Shown piece after piece: positions 44,207 to 52,563 of a stretch of DNA of 64,000 bases (position 1 is the first letter of the stretch; every line of letters starts with the position of its first letter). Location of the stretch: assembly GCA_044350805.1 (NCBI GenBank), contig JBILGU010000007.1:1-64000 (forward strand), read 5' to 3'. The notes below the pieces were generated by a model that was not told where the DNA came from, did not search any database, and worked only from the letters and a program-made list of their open reading frames with translations. The translations under genes and the position numbers were made by a program. Source of the DNA: UBA6136 sp044350805. GTDB taxonomy: Bacteria; Pseudomonadota; Gammaproteobacteria; Methylococcales; Methylococcaceae.

Positions 44207-44923
44207 TCAATCAGTCGTGCTCGTGTTCCAGAAGGCTTGGCTGACCCGGGTTGTGAGTGAAACCTCATCAACCACTTGATCAAGGCTCTCTGAGTCAGCA
44301 GAGGTACAGAGGAGGGTTGCAAAGAGTTGAACTTCGTCATGGGCAAAAGGACGAACCTCAACCTTTCCGATGGGATAACCGGCGCCATCAAGAAGGGACT
44401 CCAGCAGTTCGATGACTTGTTTTTGAGCGATGCGCTCACAGATGACGCAAACAGTGTAGGTCACCTCGGTCATTTGATCGTCGATGGGTTGACGGTTGAT
44501 GGCATGAACCACAGGTCGCAGTAAGGTATTGCCAGCAAGAACAAAAAGAGCAACCAGCGTGGCTTCGAAAATCAGGTCAGCACCTGCGCAGGCCCCAACG
44601 GCCGCAGCCCCCCAGAGCGTTGCGGCGGTATTAAGTCCGCGCACACCCGCATCGCCCTTCATAATGACCCCGGCGCCAAGAAATCCAATGCCGGAAATGA
44701 CATAGGCGGTCACGTGAACGGCGCCTGGATGGCCTGTTAAGCGGTTGCCCATGTCGACGAATGCGGCTGCACCAATGGCGACGAGAACATTGGTTCTAAG
44801 ACCAGCGGTCCTTTGGCGGTACTGTCTTTCAATACCGATCAGCGACCCCAGCAGGAAAGCCGTGGTCAGGCTAATGAGGGTGTCTATGAGGGAGTGAAGG
44901 TTGAGGTTGTTAATCGCTTCCAT
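44207..44923 (-). CDS. mgtC: MgtC/SapB family membrane protein
   Basis: A 238-residue protein with four or five N-terminal membrane helices (GSLIGIERQYRQRTAGLRTN is the hallmark cytoplasmic loop; YVISGIGFLGAGVIMKG follows) and a soluble C-terminal domain. MgtC proteins help survival in low magnesium and in Salmonella modulate F-ATPase and phosphate uptake. Here it adjoins the phosphate cluster. No strong ribosome binding site is visible. Confidence 0.9.
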   Translation of the reverse strand: MEAINNLNLHSLIDTLISLTTAFLLGSLIGIERQYRQRTAGLRTNVLVAIGAAAFVDMGNRLTGHPGAVHVTAYVISGIGFLGAGVIMKGDAGVRGLNTAATLWGAAAVGACAGADLIFEATLVALFVLAGNTLLRPVVHAINRQPIDDQMTEVTYTVCVICERIAQKQVIELLESLLDGAGYPIGKVEVRPFAHDEVQLFATLLCTSADSESLDQVVDEVSLTTRVSQAFWNTSTTD

Positions 44924-44954
44924 GGGCGCATCGGGTGAATGGTTGGGTGGCGCT

Positions 44955-44999
44955 ATTTCACGAAACTGTCATGAAAATTGCGTCGATATGTCGCATACT
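44955..44999 (+). promoter_or_regulatory. Three half-site Pho box and -10 before the alanine-rich protein operon
   Basis: ATTTCAC, GAAA, CTGTCAT (perfect), GAAA, ATTGCGT (weak), ten bases, CATACT (44994-44999). The same three-repeat layout occurs at 32073-32117. The start codon of the first gene is 119 bases after the -10. Confidence 0.6.
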
Positions 45000-45118
45000 T
45001 CATGTACGACAATAGAGGCCTCGCTCTGCTACATTCAGCATGTTGAGCCCCACATGCAATCAAAGGTGTGGGAGCGATAAATCACCCTGATTTAACACCT
45101 GATTTGGAGGATACGATA

Positions 45119-45505
45119 ATGGCAAGAACCAAGACCAGCAAACCTGACACATCTGACGTCCAGGCGAGCGTGGATATGCTTAATGAAGTTGAGACCGTGA
45201 CTGAGAGCCGGGGCGTCGCGCTTCTGGCCACAGTGAAGACCGGTGCACAGGCTGCTCAACAGGCTGCGGCACAAGTGGGTCCTGCCGTAGGCAACGGCCT
45301 TCGCGCTGTAGCCTATCAAGGAATCTATAGTGTGGCTTACGGATTGACCTTTGGTGTTCTGATGGCTGGCAAGGTCATTCCGGTAAGTGGTTTCATCACC
45401 AATGCAGTGAATGATGGAAATTCAGCGGCCAAAGTTGCCTTCAACGAGCGAGAAGCTCGCCTGCAAACTCAGGCCGAAGAAGCTCAGGTGGCATTCAACG
45501 CCTAA
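45119..45505 (+). CDS. Alanine-rich amphipathic protein, phasin-like
   Basis: A 128-residue protein. The polar N-terminus (ARTKTSKPDTSDVQASVDML) is followed by an Ala/Gln-rich helix (TGAQAAQQAAAQVGPAVGNG), a hydrophobic segment (IYSVAYGLTFGVLMAGKVIP) and a charged C-terminal helix. The size and style recall phasins or other granule-coating proteins, but I see no diagnostic motif. TTGGAGG precedes ATG 45119. A ParA gene lies 104 bases downstream. Confidence 0.75.
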   Translation: MARTKTSKPDTSDVQASVDMLNEVETVTESRGVALLATVKTGAQAAQQAAAQVGPAVGNGLRAVAYQGIYSVAYGLTFGVLMAGKVIPVSGFITNAVNDGNSAAKVAFNEREARLQTQAEEAQVAFNA

Positions 45506-45609
45506 TCAGGCCTGAGTGATCCCCTTGGAGGATTGTGATGGGGTCATCGGGCATATCGCCCGATGCCGCATCAATTAGTTGGATAGCCTTTTTTTGCTCT
45601 CAATGAGTC

Positions 45610-46260
45610 ATGAAGACAGTAGCGATTCTCTCTCAAAAAGGGGGCACGGGAAAAACGACTTTGGCCATCAATCTTGCGGTGGAGGCGGCCAGACGAACAG
45701 GCTCCTCCGTCAGCCTGATTGATCTTGATCCGCAGGCGAGCGCAGCGAGTTGGGGAGACAGTCGAGGTCAGGCAAATCCACAGGTCGTCTCCTGCCAAGC
45801 CAGTCGACTTGGCCATCATCTTGAACAGTTCAAGAAAGAGGGCTCCGTGCTCTCGATTATCGACACAGCCCCTCATTCAGAGACAGCCTCTTTGGCCGCA
45901 GCACGTGCAGCGGACCTGGTGCTCGTTCCATTGAGGCCGGCGATCTTTGACTTGAGAGCCATTGCGATGACGATCGATCTGATCGGTGTCGCAAAAGTTC
46001 CGGCGTACGCTGTGCTGAACGCAGTGCCTCCCCGTGGCGGCCTCGCAAATGAAGCTGCCGAGGCGGTTCTTGGGTATGGCTTGGCGATGGCCCCGGTGCG
46101 CATTACGCAGAGATCAGCCCTAGTGCATTCGCTCACTCACGGTCAGGCCATTTCCGAATATGAGCCTTCAGGGAAGGGCAACGCCGAGTTTGAGAAGCTG
46201 TTTGACTGGTTGGACTCCCTTCTCGGAGTCAGGCGGTCTATGAACCGAAAGACCAAATAA
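45610..46260 (+). CDS. ParA-like ATPase without ParB
   Basis: A 216-residue deviant Walker ATPase: SQKGGTGKTTLAINLAVEA at the start, SLIDLDPQASAASWG and IIDTAPHSE. Small, ParB-less ParA proteins often position cargo such as carboxysomes, PHB granules or chemoreceptor arrays. Here it lies between a phasin-like protein and a membrane protein, so cargo positioning rather than plasmid partition is suspected. Confidence 0.88.
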   Translation: MKTVAILSQKGGTGKTTLAINLAVEAARRTGSSVSLIDLDPQASAASWGDSRGQANPQVVSCQASRLGHHLEQFKKEGSVLSIIDTAPHSETASLAAARAADLVLVPLRPAIFDLRAIAMTIDLIGVAKVPAYAVLNAVPPRGGLANEAAEAVLGYGLAMAPVRITQRSALVHSLTHGQAISEYEPSGKGNAEFEKLFDWLDSLLGVRRSMNRKTK

Positions 46261-46273
46261 TGAGGGTGAAATC

Positions 46274-46942
46274 ATGACCAAGAGAATGAATCTATCGGAT
46301 GCCCTTCATCGCGGCGCTGCTCAGGCGGTTAAGGATGCTGGCGCATTCTCTACGGGGCCTAAAACGCCCGATCCCGGCACTCCGCCAGGTAAGGTCAGAG
46401 CCATGAAGCCCCAGGGCTTGGCGACGGACCAGTTTTTCTACTTTTTTTTGAGGCTTCGAAAAAACGAAGTCAAGCGTGTTGTCCAGCGGGCGCACAGCCT
46501 TTACCCCAGTGACTCGCCCGAACGTCTGGCAAGACGTTTGATCAACACTCAGAGCACGCTTTCCTTCATGGCCGGCGCCTTATTGCACATTCCGTTCTTG
46601 TTGCCCGCAACGGGAAATGCCCTGAAGTTTATTGGGTTTGCTGGGGGCACCTCTATCATGACCCGCATGCATCTTTATCTGATCCTTGAAATCGCCCACA
46701 TTTACGGCCATGACGTTGATGATCGAGCGCGTGTTCCCGAAATGATGGCGATTATTGCCTCCTCCGGTTTGGCCGCGGGGGCACCCATGCTGGTTCAGCG
46801 CATGGGCTGGGCCCCCATGGCCGCCATTCCTACCGCCGGACTGACTGTGGCGGCAATTACTCAAATTGTCGGAAATGCAGCCATCAGTTATTACAAGCGA
46901 CGGACGCCGGGAGTGCCTCAAGCGGCTGTTGCAGCTGCGTGA
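46274..46942 (+). CDS. Membrane-associated protein of unknown function
   Basis: A 222-residue protein. The first ~50 residues are polar with a Pro/Gly stretch (STGPKTPDPGTPPGKVRAM); residues ~95-145 and ~155-205 are hydrophobic (FMAGALLHIPFLLPATGNAL, MMAIIASSGLAAGAPMLVQR, then AITQIVGNAAISYYKRR). I do not recognise the family; a distant EcsC or DUF697-like relation is possible. GAGGGTG precedes the ATG, 13 bases after parA. Confidence 0.75.
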   Translation: MTKRMNLSDALHRGAAQAVKDAGAFSTGPKTPDPGTPPGKVRAMKPQGLATDQFFYFFLRLRKNEVKRVVQRAHSLYPSDSPERLARRLINTQSTLSFMAGALLHIPFLLPATGNALKFIGFAGGTSIMTRMHLYLILEIAHIYGHDVDDRARVPEMMAIIASSGLAAGAPMLVQRMGWAPMAAIPTAGLTVAAITQIVGNAAISYYKRRTPGVPQAAVAAA

Positions 46943-46969
46943 TGGCGAGAATCGATTGAATCTAATGAA

Positions 46970-46991
46970 GAAGGCGCCCTCGGGCGCCTTC
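46970..46991. other. GC-rich hairpin between two genes
   Basis: GAAGGCGCC and GGCGCCTTC form a nine-base stem with a four-base loop. No T run follows, so it may attenuate, process or protect the mRNA rather than end transcription. Confidence 0.55.
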
Positions 46992-47009
46992 AACTTGATG
47001 GAGTGATTT

Positions 47010-47261
47010 GTGAGCAAGGAATTTCAATTCAAGCTGGTTTCTCCGGCAGCGGCTGTGATAGAGAAAGCCAAGAGCGCGGCAGCAAAAAATGGCGTGGCCT
47101 TTACGGGGGATGCCGAAAAGGGGAGCTTTTCAGGGATGGGGATCGTGGGTGAGTATCGAATTATCGATACGAGCCTTGACGTTCACATCAAGAAAAAGCC
47201 CATGATCATGACTTGGGGAATGATCGAGAAGAGCCTCAATCAGTTCTTTGCCTCGGCTTGA
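47010..47261 (+). CDS. 83-residue protein of unknown function
   Basis: A small soluble protein (SKEFQFKLVSPAAAVIEKAK at the start; FSGMGIVGEYRIIDTSLDVH in the middle; KKKPMIMTWGMIEKSLNQFF at the end). Predicted alpha/beta fold; it looks like the DUF-type proteins seen in polyhydroxyalkanoate or similar settings but I cannot name it. GTG 47010 follows TGGAG. It closes the operon that starts with the phasin-like gene. Confidence 0.72.
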   Translation: MSKEFQFKLVSPAAAVIEKAKSAAAKNGVAFTGDAEKGSFSGMGIVGEYRIIDTSLDVHIKKKPMIMTWGMIEKSLNQFFASA

Positions 47262-47275
47262 CCGCAGAACATGGA

Positions 47276-47313
47276 CCCCCTCAGCCCTTTCTTTAGGGCC
47301 GAGGGGGTTTTTT
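47276..47313 (+). terminator. Strong intrinsic terminator
   Basis: CCCCCTC (47276-47282) and CCCT (47285-47288) pair with AGGG (47295-47298) and GAGGGGG (47301-47307), leaving a small internal loop; six T residues follow. Confidence 0.88.
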
Positions 47314-47395
47314 ATGGGGTTCGGCTTGGGGCTTTTAGGGAGGAGAGGCCTTCGCTGATCAGGTCTTTGGATGGCCTCGCGGTCTGTCGCAAGCG

Positions 47396-48586
47396 CTAAG
47401 AGCGGAGTTCCTCAGCCCGATCAGTCTTTTCCCATGGCAGTGCCATGGTGGTATTGCCAAAATGACCCTCGATCGGCAGCCTCTGATAGAAGCCTCCGCT
47501 CGATTTTGCGGGCAAATGACGAAGGTTGAAGTCACGAATGATGCTGCCGATTCTAAAATCAAATGTCGCAGTGATTCGACGCAGTAATTCGTCCTCGCTC
47601 ACGTTCGCTGTTCCAAATGCATGGACCTGAATACTGGTGGGGCCAGGATGGCCGATCGAATAGCTCAGCTGAATTTCGCATTCTTCCGCAAGCCCTGAAG
47701 CAACGACGTTTTTGGCCACATAGCGGGCCATGTAGGCGCCGATTCGGTCAATTCTCGAGGGGTCTTTTCCGCTCAAGGCAGACCCACTGTGCCGGGCATA
47801 CGCCCCGTAGGTATCGGATGCCGTCTTGCGTCCCGTCATCCCTGAGTGAAATGCCGGACCACTTTTGGGGTAAGCCCCCTGTGGATTGATGAAGATTTCG
47901 GTGTCTTGATCAATATCAATCGTCTCCTGCCTGAACATCGGCTGGATCACCTGACTGGTCAGCAGTTCTCGCAGAACGGAACTTTCCAGCTGAATGGAGT
48001 TGCTCGTGCCTGCAATGATGGTGATGCCAGAAATCTGCGTGGGTATGCCATTTTCATATCGAACCCCTACCTGAACGGTCGAGTCAGGGGAGAGGCCCGG
48101 AATCTTTTTAGCCAGCCGAGCAAGTGACAGGCGGTGAGCCAGCCGGTTGGATAAAACGATGGGCAAGGGCATGAGTTCGGGCGTTTGTTTGGATGCAAAG
48201 CCGAAGACCGTCGCCTGACTGTGTGCTGTTAACTGATTGATTTCACTTTCGCTCATCTTCTTTTCATCGGCAAGCGCCCGATGCTCAGACGACATTCGGA
48301 TGAGACTCGTCAAGACGCTGCAGTTCTGGGCATCGAAATCGTCCGGGTGATATCCGACCTGTGATAGGACGGAGCGGGCAACTTCCGGGATATCGATGTT
48401 GATTTCAGAGACAAAGCGTGCGGCCAGAAAAAGGACGTTTTTTGACAGAGCGCACTCGGCAATGATTCTGGCGTAAGGGTCTTTTTGCAGGAAGCGATCA
48501 ACTACCGCATCAGCAATGCAGTCGCAGAGGCGATCCGGATGACCATCAGTTACAGACTCTGACGTGAATAAAAAATGCTTTTTCAT
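47396..48586 (-). CDS. Divergent S-adenosylmethionine synthetase homologue
   Basis: A 396-residue MetK homologue. Shared parts: FTSESVTDGHPDRL, the C-terminal SGKDPSRIDRIGAYMARYVA and YGAYARHSG-type loop. Odd features: the ATP/methionine GAGDQG loop is replaced by AHSQAT (followed by VFGFASKQTPELMPLP), and the HPDK lysine is Arg. A normal metK is expected elsewhere. The ATG overlaps the upstream P-ATPase stop (ATGA at 48583), so it is coupled to cation transport and may no longer be a standard synthetase. Confidence 0.85.
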   Translation of the reverse strand: MKKHFLFTSESVTDGHPDRLCDCIADAVVDRFLQKDPYARIIAECALSKNVLFLAARFVSEINIDIPEVARSVLSQVGYHPDDFDAQNCSVLTSLIRMSSEHRALADEKKMSESEINQLTAHSQATVFGFASKQTPELMPLPIVLSNRLAHRLSLARLAKKIPGLSPDSTVQVGVRYENGIPTQISGITIIAGTSNSIQLESSVLRELLTSQVIQPMFRQETIDIDQDTEIFINPQGAYPKSGPAFHSGMTGRKTASDTYGAYARHSGSALSGKDPSRIDRIGAYMARYVAKNVVASGLAEECEIQLSYSIGHPGPTSIQVHAFGTANVSEDELLRRITATFDFRIGSIIRDFNLRHLPAKSSGGFYQRLPIEGHFGNTTMALPWEKTDRAEELRS

Positions 48587-51500
48587 TCTGTTTCCTGCTG
48601 CGTGGTGTCGGATTTAATGAGCTTCTTTGAGCTTTCGTTGATGATGAACGGCACCCCTGCGCCGGCCAAAATAAGCATGATGTCTTGCGGGCCGACGGGT
48701 GCCAGACGGAGAAGGTTTCTGAGTGGAGGCAAGACGAGCGTCAGTCCCTGAAGACCCAGCGTCCCAACAGTGGCGGCGGTCATCCATGGGTTTGATGGGC
48801 GGTCGCGGTCAAGAATAGTGGTTTTTTCTGACCGGTTTCCGATGGACTGCAGGATTTGCGCGATCGTCAGCGCCATGAAGGTGTTCGTGCTCGTCTTGAC
48901 ACCAAAGCCATAGCGTCGCTGGCTGATCAAGAAAATCGCGATGGTTCCGGCCGTAATCATCAAAGATTCTCGCAGCAAGCGCTTTCCATCCTCGCGGGTG
49001 ATGATGCTTTCTTCGGGATTGCGGGGCGGTTCCTTAAGAACATCGTTCTCCGGGGGCTCGACCGCCAACGCAAGTGCGGGAAAGACATCCGTGACCAAAT
49101 TAATCCAAAGCAGTTGCATCGGGTTGAGCGCCTCACCAAATCCCATGGCTGTGGTGATGAGCATGACCTCGATTTCACTGAGATTTGTTGAGAGCAGGAA
49201 CCTCAGGCTCTTTCGAATGTTGCTGTAAATGGTTCTGCCCTGCTCAACCGCGTTGATCATGGTATGCAGGTTGTCATCCTGGAGAACGACGTCAGCAACA
49301 GCCCGGGCAACATCGGTTCCGCCTTCGCCCATGGCGACCCCAATGTCAGAGGCTTTGAGTGCTGGACCATCATTGATCCCGTCTCCGGTCATGGCAATGA
49401 TGCGTCCGTTGCTCTGCAGTGCCTGGACAATCCTGAGCTTGTGAGCGGGGCTGACGCGGGCAAAGATCGTGGTGTCTTTCACGATGTTTGCCAGAAGTTC
49501 GGGTTCAAGCTTGTCAAGATTCGTGGAATCCATGATCTCGATGTCTTTCCTGCCACCAAGCCCCAGTCGTTTACCCACTGAGTAGGCGGTGGCACTTTGA
49601 TCGCCTGTGATCATGACAGTCTCAATCCCCGCCTCATGGAACTGATGCATCAGTTCGGCGGTGTTAGGACGAAGCACGTCCTCCATTCCAATGAGGCCGA
49701 GCCAGACCAAGTGTTGGGGGGTAGCCGGGTCATCTTCGCTGGAAATACCATGGGCAACGCCGAGCACGCGAAGGGCCTCACCAGCCAAATCTTCATTGGC
49801 AGCAAGAATCTTTTCACGTGTGGCTTTGGTCAGTTTCTTGCGCTGATCGCCACATTGCCATTCGGTGCAAAGGCTAAGGACATGCGAGGGGCTGCCTTTG
49901 ACGGCAACAAGTTTCTCGTTACTTCCGGTTTCGTGGACGCTGGCCATGTAGGGACGGCCTTCGGCGCGGTGCTCGATTTGAAGGAGGGGCAAGCTATCTC
50001 GCAGGACGGAAACGTCAATTCCTGCACAAATCGTTGCATCGACCAGAGCTGATTCGGTTGGAGAGCCTTCGTGGGGCTTGCCTTCCGTTGTCAGGGTGAC
50101 GTCGCTGCAAAGGCTCACCACCTCCAGAAGTCGCTGAATTTCAGGGAGTTGTAATGGCTGAACAGGTCCGCCGTTGAGATCGCTGAACTGCCCCTCTGTC
50201 AGACTGATTTGATGGCGGTCGGTCTTGATGGCGACGACCTTCATGATGTTCATGGTCAGCGTGCCGGTCTTATCCAGACAAATCGTCTGAACGGAGCCGA
50301 GGCTCTCAACCGCTGGCAAGTGTCGGATCAGGACCTTGCGGCGCTTCATTTCTCGAATGCCCAGGGCCAGCGTGGTGGTTGCAACGGCAGGAAGCCCCTC
50401 GGGTACTGCAGCAACAGCGAGAGAAATGGCCGAGTTGAGCATCTGCAGCCAAGGCATGCCCCGTGCGACGCCAATGGCAAAAACCAAACCGCAGATGCCG
50501 GCGCTGGACAGGGCGAGGGTTCGCCCCATGTCATCAAGTTGGCGCTGGAGCGGGGTATCGGGAGTTTGAACTTCCCCGACCAGCGACTGAATTTGTCCAA
50601 TTTCAGTGGCCTTCCCAGAGGCCGTGACAATGGCAAGACCATTGCCCCCGGTGACGGTGGTCCCCATGTGAACCATGTTGGAACGTTCACCCAAAGGCGT
50701 CTCGGGATCAAAGGTTTCACTGAAAGTCTTGCCAACGGGCAAGCTTTCACCGGTCAGGGCTGATTCATCGACTGTCAGGTTGTTGGCATTGATCAGGCGG
50801 GCATCGGCCGGAATGTAGGCGCCGGGTGAGAGGATCAGCATGTCACCGGGAACGACGTGATCAAAGGGGATTTCAAGCTTCAGACCTTCTCGCATCACGA
50901 TGACTGCGTCAGGTCGCATGCTGCCAAGAGCGTTGATGGTCTTTTCAGCGGATTTTTCGGTGAGGTAGCCGATGAAGGCGTTGATGACTACAACCCCTAG
51001 AATCACCATCGCATCGGCAACGCCTCCTGTGGCCAGCGAGACGGCGGCGGAAACACCCAGCATGGCCACCGGAATATTGGTGAACTGCTCCAGGAGCATT
51101 TCAATGCCTTTTTCCTTTTTGCCATCAATCAGCGCATTCGGGCCATAGATCTGAAGGCGCTGCAACGCATCCTCGTGCGAGAGGCCCGTTTCGTTGACTG
51201 ATAGCTTGTTGAATGCATCTTCAACGGCTAAAGAATGCCAGAGCTCGCCCGAAAGCGGGGAGCTTTCGGGTAGCTCAACAGCCACCATTCCGCCATGGTC
51301 GCTGGATTCGGAGAATCGAGATGCAAAACTCGCTGCGCCTGCTTTTTTCTTGAGCCATCCCCCCCAGTTTTTCGTTGAGCTGCTTCCGCGTTTGCTCGTG
51401 AAGCTATGGTGTGTGGGGAGCGGGGTGATTTCGCCGAGGACGCTTTCGAGGTCCTCGAGAACATGCTCCAAGGCCACCATGTCCGGATTAAAGTGAATCA

Positions 51501-51669
51501 GAAGAGATCCCGTCAGGGGGTTCCCCCGGACCGTTTCTACGTAGCTGATGGCAAGAATGGAGCGCTCAATGGTCTCCTTGAGATCCTCCCGTCGATAGAG
51601 CGCGATGGCCTTGAGTCGAATTCGACCTGGCGAGGCATGATGAAGAATTTCGACGGGACTCTGGAACAT
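48583..51669 (-). CDS. P-type cation ATPase, Ca-type, with HMA2-like N-terminus
   Basis: A 1028-residue pump. Residues ~8-85 form an HMA2-like domain (HHASPGRIRLK; NPLTGSLLIHFNP). The catalytic core is of the P2 type: LTGESLPVGK, AAVPEGLPAVATTTLALG in helix 4, CLDKTGTLTMN and MTGDGINDGPALKASDIG; helix 6 has WINLVTDVFPALALAV. Helix-4 PEGLP and helix-6 NxxxD suit Ca or Mn transport. ATG 51669 follows GAGAGG. A heavy-metal-like N-terminus on a P2 pump is unusual. Confidence 0.9.
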   Translation of the reverse strand: MFQSPVEILHHASPGRIRLKAIALYRREDLKETIERSILAISYVETVRGNPLTGSLLIHFNPDMVALEHVLEDLESVLGEITPLPTHHSFTSKRGSSSTKNWGGWLKKKAGAASFASRFSESSDHGGMVAVELPESSPLSGELWHSLAVEDAFNKLSVNETGLSHEDALQRLQIYGPNALIDGKKEKGIEMLLEQFTNIPVAMLGVSAAVSLATGGVADAMVILGVVVINAFIGYLTEKSAEKTINALGSMRPDAVIVMREGLKLEIPFDHVVPGDMLILSPGAYIPADARLINANNLTVDESALTGESLPVGKTFSETFDPETPLGERSNMVHMGTTVTGGNGLAIVTASGKATEIGQIQSLVGEVQTPDTPLQRQLDDMGRTLALSSAGICGLVFAIGVARGMPWLQMLNSAISLAVAAVPEGLPAVATTTLALGIREMKRRKVLIRHLPAVESLGSVQTICLDKTGTLTMNIMKVVAIKTDRHQISLTEGQFSDLNGGPVQPLQLPEIQRLLEVVSLCSDVTLTTEGKPHEGSPTESALVDATICAGIDVSVLRDSLPLLQIEHRAEGRPYMASVHETGSNEKLVAVKGSPSHVLSLCTEWQCGDQRKKLTKATREKILAANEDLAGEALRVLGVAHGISSEDDPATPQHLVWLGLIGMEDVLRPNTAELMHQFHEAGIETVMITGDQSATAYSVGKRLGLGGRKDIEIMDSTNLDKLEPELLANIVKDTTIFARVSPAHKLRIVQALQSNGRIIAMTGDGINDGPALKASDIGVAMGEGGTDVARAVADVVLQDDNLHTMINAVEQGRTIYSNIRKSLRFLLSTNLSEIEVMLITTAMGFGEALNPMQLLWINLVTDVFPALALAVEPPENDVLKEPPRNPEESIITREDGKRLLRESLMITAGTIAIFLISQRRYGFGVKTSTNTFMALTIAQILQSIGNRSEKTTILDRDRPSNPWMTAATVGTLGLQGLTLVLPPLRNLLRLAPVGPQDIMLILAGAGVPFIINESSKKLIKSDTTQQETE

Positions 51670-51709
51670 GGGGGCCTCTCGAAGGAGCGGTTGCCTACAT
51701 CTGTATTTC

Positions 51710-52120
51710 TTAGGCGCTGATGATGGCAGCAAGCACCAATCCAGCGATCACATTCCCTCCAATGCTGACTAGAAGCTCTCGGGTAAAGAATGCGCCGGGT
51801 TGCATCCGGCTTAGTCTGGGATTCTTGTGTTTCAGGGTGATTTCAATCTGTCCCTGCTCGATTCGCGAAACCGTTTTTTCGACAAGTTCCAGCACTTCTG
51901 ATTCAGCGTGCAGCGCCGGGTGATACTTCAGCAAGAGGTTGCCGGTCACGATGTTGGGCTCTGCGTGATAAATACCCCGTGAGGCGGGATCATTCAGCAG
52001 TGACTGTTTCAGCAGTTCAGCATAGGTGTGCTTATGCCGGATGAGAGGAATTGAGAGTCTTAGTCTGAAAGGCACCCGGTTGTGAATGATCCGAACGCCG
52101 GTGTATTCAGGGTTTTCCAT
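51710..52120 (-). CDS. HMA2-like domain protein with C-terminal membrane helix
   Basis: A 136-residue protein with an HMA2-like fold (VRIIHNRVPFRLRLSIPLIR and GIYHAEPNIVTGNLLLKYHP) followed by a C-terminal membrane segment (VSIGGNVIAGLVLAAIISA). It lacks a CXXC metal motif. ATG 52120 is used; other starts are at 52132 and 52171. In the operon between the DUF5132-like gene and the HMA2-P-ATPase, it could be a tethered partner of the pump. Confidence 0.78.
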   Translation of the reverse strand: MENPEYTGVRIIHNRVPFRLRLSIPLIRHKHTYAELLKQSLLNDPASRGIYHAEPNIVTGNLLLKYHPALHAESEVLELVEKTVSRIEQGQIEITLKHKNPRLSRMQPGAFFTRELLVSIGGNVIAGLVLAAIISA

Positions 52121-52209
52121 GTGCCTGTCCATCAAATCGGGGTGGCGGCGTGCCTTTGGGAACTGGGGCAAGTAACGCCCCAGTCCGCGTTTTTGACGGT
52201 TTAATCGAA

Positions 52210-52509
52210 CTAACTGTCCTGTGGCTCGCTCAGATCGCTCGGCTCGGCCGAGAAGGGCGCCTCGTTGTGGCTTGAGACCAGTTCAGCTTTGACTTCAGCG
52301 ACCAGGTCTTCAAGGCTCTCTGTGGCTTCCGCCATCGCCTCGCGACCTTTTTCAAGGAATAAAAGTCCGGACTTAATGGCAACGCGCGCGAGCGGTCTAC
52401 CGACCATGATGACGGCCGGAATGGCAGCAACGCCGACAAGGGCAGCACCCAGTCCGATGGCCACTCCCTTTGCGGTTTCATTCTTGAGCAGGTTGTCGAT
52501 GGTAGGCAT
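52210..52509 (-). CDS. DUF5132-like small membrane protein
   Basis: A 99-residue protein: residues ~10-45 are hydrophobic and Gly/Ala-rich (GVAIGLGAALVGVAAIPAVI, GRPLARVAIKSGLLFLEKGR) and the C-terminus is an acidic helix (EATESLEDLVAEVKAEL). I match the pattern to the DUF5132 family, proteins of unknown role that I recall near cation P-type ATPases. AGAGGAAC precedes the ATG. Confidence 0.75.
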   Translation of the reverse strand: MPTIDNLLKNETAKGVAIGLGAALVGVAAIPAVIMVGRPLARVAIKSGLLFLEKGREAMAEATESLEDLVAEVKAELVSSHNEAPFSAEPSDLSEPQDS

Positions 52510-52563
52510 GAAAGGTTCCTCTTTCGGCAGTGGGGTTTTCCGGTGTCAGACGATCGGTCTTGC

